Assembly (NCBI GenBank): GCA_013138675.1
Contig: WTCH01000225.1
Location: 1-9,893 of the forward strand
Length of the DNA stretch: 9,893 nucleotides
Source: Woeseiaceae bacterium
GTDB lineage: Bacteria; Pseudomonadota; Gammaproteobacteria; Steroidobacterales; Woeseiaceae
Direction of reading: 5' to 3'
The notes under the pieces are model-generated. The model made no database searches and had not been told where the DNA came from. It was given only the letters and a program-made list of their open reading frames with translations. Positions 1 to 5,200 of the stretch are shown one piece after another. How positions within the stretch are numbered: position 1 is the stretch's first letter; each line of letters starts with the position of its first letter. Made by a program: the position numbers and the translations under genes.

Positions 1-3
1 TAC

Positions 4-9
4 AGGGGA
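4..9 (+). promoter_or_regulatory. Ribosome binding site of the lipoprotein gene
   Basis: AGGGGA lies five bases before the ATG at 15. It is a good Shine-Dalgarno match and supports that ATG as the start. The promoter lies outside the window. Confidence 0.7.
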
Positions 10-14
10 AAACA

Positions 15-722
15 ATGAAATTTAGAATTCTATCGGCCGTTGCCGCCGTCGCGATCGCAGCTGGCTGCTCGTCAACGCCCGAATTCCAGACAGGTGAAGA
101 TGCCGAGATAACGCACGACGGTCTGACCCGTGTCGATCGCACTATCATGGATGCTGTCTGGGCACGCGAGGATATCGACCTGACTGGCGTTACAAAGGTC
201 ATGATCCACAGTTTGGGTGTTGAGTACCGCAATGACTCCGGCCCTTATAGCGGACGTGCCGGTATGACGTCTTCGAGAGCGCGCTCCGGCCAAAGCGAGT
301 TCCAGCTCGACGCCGCCACGCGCGAGCTGTTTGAGGAAGAGATCGGCGCAGCATTCCGGGAAGAGTTCCAAAGCAGCACAGTTTTTGAAGTCGTTGAGGA
401 GCCTGGTCCGGATGTGCTCGGCCTGCACGTCGGCCTGCTCGACGTTGTCTCCCGTGTACCGCCAGAAACTATTGGCCGCAGCCGCATATTTATTGACAGC
501 GTTGGTGAAGCGACACTGGTACTGGAGCTCAGGGATTCAGTCAGCCACACGGTACTCGTGCGTGCTGTCGATCGGCGTGCTATGCAAAGTTCGGGAATGA
601 TGACCGAGTCCAACCCACCGCGGAATCGGGCTGAAGTCCGTCGCCTCGGACGCCGCTGGGGACAGATCCTGCGCGACGGCGTCGAAGCATTGGTCGCCGA
701 CGGTCTGACAACAGCAGAATAG
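15..722 (+). CDS. DUF3313-like outer-membrane lipoprotein
   Basis: A 235-residue predicted lipoprotein. The N-terminus has a short basic start (K2, R4), a hydrophobic stretch (residues 5-16) and a lipobox ending AAGC with the lipidated cysteine at position 18. No Asp follows the cysteine (CSST), so outer-membrane sorting is expected. The mature part is soluble, with no further membrane segments. The pattern of a 'DLTGVTKVMI' strand, then an acidic helix (about residues 98-115), then 'EEPGPDVLGLHVGLLDV' (about 131-147) resembles the DUF3313 family of proteobacterial lipoproteins, whose function is unknown. The family call comes from remembered sequence pattern, not a search. The gene is closed by its own terminator, so it is probably not co-transcribed with the methionine genes downstream. 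The start is set by the strong Shine-Dalgarno sequence and the complete signal peptide. Confidence 0.8.
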   Translation: MKFRILSAVAAVAIAAGCSSTPEFQTGEDAEITHDGLTRVDRTIMDAVWAREDIDLTGVTKVMIHSLGVEYRNDSGPYSGRAGMTSSRARSGQSEFQLDAATRELFEEEIGAAFREEFQSSTVFEVVEEPGPDVLGLHVGLLDVVSRVPPETIGRSRIFIDSVGEATLVLELRDSVSHTVLVRAVDRRAMQSSGMMTESNPPRNRAEVRRLGRRWGQILRDGVEALVADGLTTAE

Positions 723-744
723 AATAAGGAACAACGGGTTCCCG

Positions 745-774
745 AAAAAGCCCGCCATCCGGCGGGCTTTTTTT
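745..774 (+). terminator. Strong Rho-independent terminator, symmetrical
   Basis: A perfect 12-bp stem, AAAAAGCCCGCC (745-756), pairs with GGCGGGCTTTTT (761-772) around an ATCC loop (757-760). The run of seven T continues to 774. Because the left arm begins with five A, the same element also reads as a hairpin plus T-tract on the minus strand. It starts 22 bases after the lipoprotein stop and separates that gene from the methionine operon. Confidence 0.93.
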
Positions 775-819
775 GTGCATAATCAGCTTCTCTAAAGCAA
801 GCCGCAGATAAGAAAAACT

Positions 820-1881
820 ATGCCGCTGGTCGCCCATAACGACTTACCTACATTCAAGCTCCTGAGCGATGATGGCCACACCGTGTTGTCGCTGGACAGG
901 GCAAAGCATCAGGATATCCGCGAACTGCACATCGGTTTCCTCAACATGATGCCGGATGCCGCACTGCAGGCGACCGAGAGACAGTTCATTCACCTGGTCG
1001 GCAGCAGCAATCCGATCGCCCAGTTCTTTGTGTATCCGTTTTCACTGCCGGAGCTCAATCGCGGCGAAGAAGCTGAGGCTCATATCCGCGAGCACTACTT
1101 CAATTTCGAAGAGCTCGCCGAGCAAGGCCTGGATGCGTTGATCATCACAGGGGCGAATGTCATCAATCCTTCCCTGAACCAGGAACCGTTCTGGGAGCCC
1201 CTGATCGACATCGTCCGTTGGGCCGAGACCAATGTCGCATCGACCTTTTGCTCATGTCTCGCCACCCATGTGCTGGTCAAGCACTACCATGACATCAACC
1301 GGCGCCATCTCAAGCAAAAACAGTGGGGTGTCTACACCCACAAGGCGACGCGTCGGGATCACCCGTTGCTGCGCGATGTCAATACCCGTTTCGAGGCGCC
1401 GCACTCTCGATATAACGATGTGTCACGGGAACAGTTTGAAGCAGCAGGGTGTTCGGTCCTTGCCGAAAGCGCCGACATTGGCGTACATCTTGCCGTCAGC
1501 CCGGACCAGTTTCGTGTTGTCTATTTTCAGGGCCATCCCGAGTACGGCGCCATCAGCCTGTTGAAAGAGTTCAAGCGCGAGTACAACCGCTACCTGGGTG
1601 GCGCCCGTGACAAGCTGCCACGCATCCCGGAACATTTCTTCACGCCCGAGGGCGAGGTAATCGCGCAAGCGCTGATCGCACAAATTCAAGAAAGCGACCT
1701 GACATCCGCGCCCGCGTTCCCCGAAGATGATTTACTTCCACACTGTGACAATACTTGGGGAGACACCGGCAAGGCTATCGTCAACAACTGGCTCGGCCTC
1801 GTCTACCAGCTCACCAACCTCGATCGCAAACAACAATTCATGCCGGGCGTCGACCCGGATGACCCGCTACAATTACGCTAA
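820..1881 (+). CDS. metA: Homoserine O-acyltransferase (MetA/HTS family, probably succinyl)
   Basis: First committed step of methionine synthesis: transfer of an acyl group from acyl-CoA to the hydroxyl of L-homoserine in the cytoplasm. The 353-residue protein can be followed against E. coli MetA (309 residues) almost throughout. The catalytic cysteine is C146 (STFCSCLATH, E. coli C142) and the His-Glu pair is H239/E241 in GHPEY (E. coli H235/E237). The conserved APHSRY is at 193-198 and the NNWL motif near 322-325. Differences from E. coli: the NLMPKK segment is NMMPDAAL (42-49), losing the two lysines. The position that separates succinyl (Gly111) from acetyl (Glu111) enzymes is Ile115. About 27 extra residues lie around 275-305, and a second cysteine (C144) is two residues before the nucleophile. 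Succinyl versus acetyl donor cannot be settled from sequence. The start has only a weak purine-rich leader (AGATAAGAAAA), but the N-terminus (MPL...DLPTFKLL) aligns with the E. coli N-terminus. First gene of the operon. Confidence 0.93.
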   Translation: MPLVAHNDLPTFKLLSDDGHTVLSLDRAKHQDIRELHIGFLNMMPDAALQATERQFIHLVGSSNPIAQFFVYPFSLPELNRGEEAEAHIREHYFNFEELAEQGLDALIITGANVINPSLNQEPFWEPLIDIVRWAETNVASTFCSCLATHVLVKHYHDINRRHLKQKQWGVYTHKATRRDHPLLRDVNTRFEAPHSRYNDVSREQFEAAGCSVLAESADIGVHLAVSPDQFRVVYFQGHPEYGAISLLKEFKREYNRYLGGARDKLPRIPEHFFTPEGEVIAQALIAQIQESDLTSAPAFPEDDLLPHCDNTWGDTGKAIVNNWLGLVYQLTNLDRKQQFMPGVDPDDPLQLR

Positions 1882-1889
1882 TTCTTAAC

Positions 1890-1894
1890 GAGGA
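1890..1894 (+). promoter_or_regulatory. Ribosome binding site of the cystathionine synthase/lyase-type gene
   Basis: GAGGA sits nine bases before the ATG at 1904, inside the 22-base gap after metA. It is the clearest Shine-Dalgarno sequence within the operon and fixes this start. Confidence 0.65.
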
Positions 1895-1903
1895 CAGACG
1901 AAC

Positions 1904-3055
1904 ATGGGTTTCAGAACCAGGCAGATTCACGCGGGCGTAACACCCGACCCACTCACAGGCTCGATTCTCACGCCGATTTACCAGACCACAACCTACGTGC
2001 AACCGTCTGTGGACGAGTACCTGAGCAAGGGTTTCACGTACTCGCGCTCAGGCAACCCGACGGTGAAGGCGTTGGAGCTGAAACTCGCCGACCTCGAAGG
2101 CGGTCTGGACTGTGCGTGCTTCGGCACCGGCATGAGTGCCGTGCTCGCGACCATGCTGGCGTTCCTTGAAGCTGGCAAACACGCGATCGTTTCGGACGTA
2201 GCCTATGGCGGTACTTATCGACTGAGCACCAAAGTTCTGAGCCGCTTCGGCATCGACTACACATTCGCCGATACCTCGAACCCGGATGACGTCGCTAACT
2301 CTGTCCGCGATAACACCGCGCTGATCCTGACCGAGACGCCGGCCAATCCGACCATGAAATGCTCCGACATCGCAGCAATCTCGGAAATCGCCAACAAGGC
2401 CGGCGCCGTGCATGCCGTGGACAACACGTTCCTGACACCTTATTACCAGCGTCCATTCGAACTCGGTGCGGATGTGTCGATACACAGCACGACGAAATAC
2501 ATGGACGGCCACAACGCGACGGTCGGCGGTGCGGTTATCAGCAAATCCGACGAGCATGCCGAGGCCGTGCGCTTTATTCAGAACAGCACGGGCACAAACA
2601 TGTCACCGCAGGTCGCATGGCTAACACTGCAGGGCTGCAAGACACTGTCTGTACGAATGGATGCGCAGTCTGCCAGCGCTATGGCCATTGCCGAGTTTCT
2701 CGAAGCTCACCCCAAGGTTGAACAGGTCGCCTACCCCGGGCTGAAGTCTTTCTCCCAGCACGAACTCTCCAGCCGCCAGGCGTCCGGCTACGGCGCCATG
2801 CTCTGGTTCGAGGTCAAAGGCGGACTCGCCGCGGGCAAGAAACTCATGGACAACATCGAGCTGTGGAGCCTCGCCGAAAACCTTGGTTCCGTTGAATCGC
2901 TGATCACGCACCCCGTTACGATGACGCATGCCGATGTCGAGCCTGAAGAGCGTGCGCGCGTCGGCATTATCGATGGACTCGTTCGCGCATCAGTTGGCCT
3001 CGAAGACACCGAGGATCTGATCCAGGCTCTATCAGACGCACTCGACCAGGTTTAA
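1904..3055 (+). CDS. Cystathionine gamma-synthase / gamma-lyase type PLP enzyme
   Basis: A 383-residue cytoplasmic PLP enzyme of the Cys/Met metabolism family (fold type I), at the usual length. Expected landmarks are present: YSR (46-48, phosphate contact from the neighbouring subunit), Tyr101 of YGGTY (stacks on PLP), Asp173 of DNTF (pyridine nitrogen), Lys198 of HSTTKY (Schiff base), LGSVESL (327-333) and Arg361 of RASVGLED (substrate carboxylate). YGGTYRL resembles E. coli MetB (YGGSYRL), and the cysteine typical of methionine gamma-lyase just after YGG is absent, so a methionine lyase is less likely. Synthase (MetB: O-acylhomoserine plus cysteine to cystathionine) and lyase (cystathionine to cysteine) cannot be separated by eye. 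Following metA directly favours a synthase role. The segment after the lysine reads DGHNATVGG, where E. coli MetB has NGHSDVVAG. The enzyme is paralogous to the next gene. Confidence 0.88.
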   Translation: MGFRTRQIHAGVTPDPLTGSILTPIYQTTTYVQPSVDEYLSKGFTYSRSGNPTVKALELKLADLEGGLDCACFGTGMSAVLATMLAFLEAGKHAIVSDVAYGGTYRLSTKVLSRFGIDYTFADTSNPDDVANSVRDNTALILTETPANPTMKCSDIAAISEIANKAGAVHAVDNTFLTPYYQRPFELGADVSIHSTTKYMDGHNATVGGAVISKSDEHAEAVRFIQNSTGTNMSPQVAWLTLQGCKTLSVRMDAQSASAMAIAEFLEAHPKVEQVAYPGLKSFSQHELSSRQASGYGAMLWFEVKGGLAAGKKLMDNIELWSLAENLGSVESLITHPVTMTHADVEPEERARVGIIDGLVRASVGLEDTEDLIQALSDALDQV

Positions 3056-3065
3056 CCCACAACAT

Positions 3066-3071
3066 AAAGAG
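3066..3071 (+). promoter_or_regulatory. Probable ribosome binding site of metY
   Basis: AAAGAG lies eight bases before the ATG at 3080, in the 24-base gap after the preceding gene. It is a moderate match. Confidence 0.45.
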
Positions 3072-3079
3072 TATTCGCC

Positions 3080-4378
3080 ATGTCGCGATTCCTTAACTTC
3101 GACACGCTGGCCCTGCACGCGGGTCAGGTCGTGGACCCGGAATTCGGTGCGCGTGCCGCACCGATCTATCAAACCACGTCATATGTGTTTCCGGACACGG
3201 ACACGGCGTCGTCAATTTTCAACCTGGAGCGCGGTGGTCATGCGTATTCGCGCATCACCAATCCGACGGTCGGTGTTCTCGAACAGCGCATAGCCGCACT
3301 CGAAGGTGGCTCGGCCGCGGTATGTACCGCCTCGGGCATGGCCGCAACGTTCTGTGCCATTACGGCAATTCTCGGGCAAGGCGATCACATCGTCGCATCT
3401 ACACAGATGTACGGCGGCAACATCAGCCTGATGAAGAACACGCTGCCGCGCTTCGGCATCACGGCAACATTCTTTGATCCAACTGATACCGATGCTTGTC
3501 GTGCCGCCATCCAGGACAACACGAAACTCATCTACGGTGAGCTGATTGGCAATCCCGGGCTCGACATCCTCGACCTCGAAGCCATTGGAAAAATCGGGGC
3601 AGATCACAACATTCCCGTCATGATCGATGCGACGTTCAATACGCCCTACCTGTGCCGCTGTTTTGACTACGGTGCCAACATGACCGTGCATTCGGTGACC
3701 AAGTGGATGGGCGGGCATGGTGTCGCGATTGGTGGCGTGGTCGTCGACGGCGGCAACTTCGACTGGGGCGCTACTGACAAATACCCGACGATCACCGAAC
3801 CGTATGCGCCGTTCTCGGGCATCAACCTTTGGGAGGAATTTGGCCCCGCCGCGTTTGCCACGCGTATCCGGGCCGAGGCGATGCGCGACATCGGCCCCTC
3901 GATGAGCCCGATGAACGCGTTCCTTCTGCTGCAGGGCATCGAAACGCTGTCGCTGCGCATGGACAAGCACATGTCCAATACGATGGAGCTGCTCGACTAC
4001 CTGTCAAATCATGACCAGGTTTCGTGGGTCAATCACCCCTCACTCGCGTCGCGTTCGAGCCACGAACTCGCGAAAAAGTACCTGCCGAAAGGTGCCGGTT
4101 CCATCATCAGCTTTGGAGTAAAGGGCGGCCGTGAGGCAGGCAAGGCATTTATCGAGAACTGCGAACTGGCCTCTCACCTGGCGAATGTTGGCGATGCCAA
4201 AACGCTGATCATTCACCCGGCAACGACGACACACTCACGCATCGATGCTGACGCATTGGTCGCCGCCGGCATTACCGAAGACATGGTCCGCCTGTCGGTA
4301 GGACTCGAGGATGTCGCCGACATAAAGGCTGACTTCGAGAATGGGTTCAGGGCAGCCAAACGCTTCGCGAAAGGCTAG
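3080..4378 (+). CDS. metY: O-acetylhomoserine/O-succinylhomoserine sulfhydrylase (MetY type)
   Basis: A 432-residue PLP enzyme that replaces the acyl group of O-acylhomoserine with sulfide (giving homocysteine) or, in many family members, with methanethiol (giving methionine directly). The length, the insertion around residues 224-270 (containing FSGINLWEEFGP) and GIETLSLRMDKH (286-297) mark it as MetY rather than the shorter MetB/CGL type. Landmarks: YSR 56-58, Tyr111 (YGGN), Asp183, Lys208 (HSVTKW, followed by GGHG), Arg404 (RLSVGLED). Two family motifs vary: DNTF is DATF (183-186), and the common E(T/S)IGNP is ELIGNP (154-159). All core catalytic residues are kept, so the protein is probably active. 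It stands 24 bases behind the other PLP gene and three bases before the hydrolase gene, so it is in the same operon. With MetA upstream, its natural acyl substrate would be whichever ester MetA makes. Confidence 0.9.
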   Translation: MSRFLNFDTLALHAGQVVDPEFGARAAPIYQTTSYVFPDTDTASSIFNLERGGHAYSRITNPTVGVLEQRIAALEGGSAAVCTASGMAATFCAITAILGQGDHIVASTQMYGGNISLMKNTLPRFGITATFFDPTDTDACRAAIQDNTKLIYGELIGNPGLDILDLEAIGKIGADHNIPVMIDATFNTPYLCRCFDYGANMTVHSVTKWMGGHGVAIGGVVVDGGNFDWGATDKYPTITEPYAPFSGINLWEEFGPAAFATRIRAEAMRDIGPSMSPMNAFLLLQGIETLSLRMDKHMSNTMELLDYLSNHDQVSWVNHPSLASRSSHELAKKYLPKGAGSIISFGVKGGREAGKAFIENCELASHLANVGDAKTLIIHPATTTHSRIDADALVAAGITEDMVRLSVGLEDVADIKADFENGFRAAKRFAKG

Positions 4379-4381
4379 AAC

Positions 4382-5191
4382 ATGTATTTCGAGATCAATG
4401 ACAAGCAGGTATTTGCGACGACCGGTGGCAAACCCTTCGACAACAGCAAACCGACCATCGTTTTCCTGCATGGCAGTGGCTTCGATCACACGGTGTGGAA
4501 CCTGCAATCGCGTTTCTTCGCATTTCGCGGTTACTCGGTTCTGGCGCTCGATCTGCCAGGCCACACCAAATCCGAAGGACCACCGCTCGAATCGATCGAA
4601 GTTATGGCGGACTGGTTGCACGACATCTTTGAGTCGCTCGACATCAACGACGTCTCGCTGGTCGCGCACTCGCAGGGTTGCCTGGTAGGGCTTGAACTTG
4701 CCTCGCGCTACCCGGACCGCCTGCGTTCCGTGTCCTTCATAACCAGTGGCCTCGAGACTCCCGTAAATGATGCATTGCTGAGTGCTGCGCGAGAGAAGCC
4801 CGAGTCCGCCATCGCGATGATGCTCGGCTGGGGCTTTGGCTCGGCCGGCCACCTGCACCAGGGACCGATCCCCGGCAACTCGATGGTATCGGGAGGACGT
4901 AAGATCATGCGCGGCAATACACCGGACGCACTGTCGACAGATCTCCATGCCTGCAACAACTACAAGAACGGTGTTGCTGCTGCCGAAAAGGTAAACTGCC
5001 CGACCCAGGTCATCGTGGCCGGCAAGGACCGCATGGCGCCGAAAAAGGCAACTGACAAGCTGATCGAACATTTGAGCGGCCCCGCGGTCGCGGTGATCCG
5101 CGAGAGTGGTCACATCGTCCCGCAGGAAGCGCCCAATAAATGCCGTAGCCTGCTTAAAGACTTCATATTCAAGAACAACCCCACAACGTAG
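4382..5191 (+). CDS. Alpha/beta hydrolase, substrate unknown
   Basis: A 269-residue alpha/beta-hydrolase-fold protein, probably cytoplasmic (no signal peptide). The HGSG oxyanion-hole motif is at 30-33, strand-turn DLPGH at 57-61, and the nucleophile elbow VAHSQG at 94-99 with Ser97. The likely acid is Asp216 (AGKDRMAP) and the likely base is His244 (SGHIVPQEAP). The elbow is A-H-S-Q-G instead of the usual G-x-S-x-G. A glycine-rich cap region (about 148-172: LGWGFGSAGH to SMVSGG) may shape the pocket. It is much shorter than MetX, and MetA already covers homoserine acylation, so it is not the acyltransferase. Its place between metY and the FadN-like gene would fit a thioesterase or ester hydrolase acting on acyl-CoA intermediates, but that is only context. 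The ATG follows the metY stop after three bases, with AAAGG (4370-4374) as a possible ribosome site, implying translational coupling. Confidence 0.85.
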   Translation: MYFEINDKQVFATTGGKPFDNSKPTIVFLHGSGFDHTVWNLQSRFFAFRGYSVLALDLPGHTKSEGPPLESIEVMADWLHDIFESLDINDVSLVAHSQGCLVGLELASRYPDRLRSVSFITSGLETPVNDALLSAAREKPESAIAMMLGWGFGSAGHLHQGPIPGNSMVSGGRKIMRGNTPDALSTDLHACNNYKNGVAAAEKVNCPTQVIVAGKDRMAPKKATDKLIEHLSGPAVAVIRESGHIVPQEAPNKCRSLLKDFIFKNNPTT

Positions 5192-5200
5192 AAGCCAAAA

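Noticed and set aside
778..783. CATAAT as a possible -10 box for metA
   Set aside because: The hexamer is five of six to consensus, but the -35 position 16-18 bases upstream falls in the terminator loop/stem (CCATCC region) with no TTGACA likeness, and there is no extended -10 TG at the right offset. A promoter must be near, but this one is not supported.
2048..2557. Long antisense frames inside the methionine and acyl-CoA genes (also 3212-3970, 4235-5287, 5110-5655, 6203-6835)
   Set aside because: These lie opposite strongly supported genes, have arginine/histidine/valine-rich shadow composition and no recognisable domains. They arise from GC-rich codon bias.
1904..3055. First PLP enzyme as methionine gamma-lyase
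   Set aside because: The active-site cysteine characteristic of methionine gamma-lyase after YGG is a Thr here (YGGTY), and the flanking sequence follows E. coli MetB.
4382..5191. Alpha/beta hydrolase as the homoserine acetyltransferase MetX
   Set aside because: MetX has the same fold and would suit a methionine operon, but it is about 100 residues longer, and this protein lacks the MetX-type motifs I would expect. A convincing MetA is already present.
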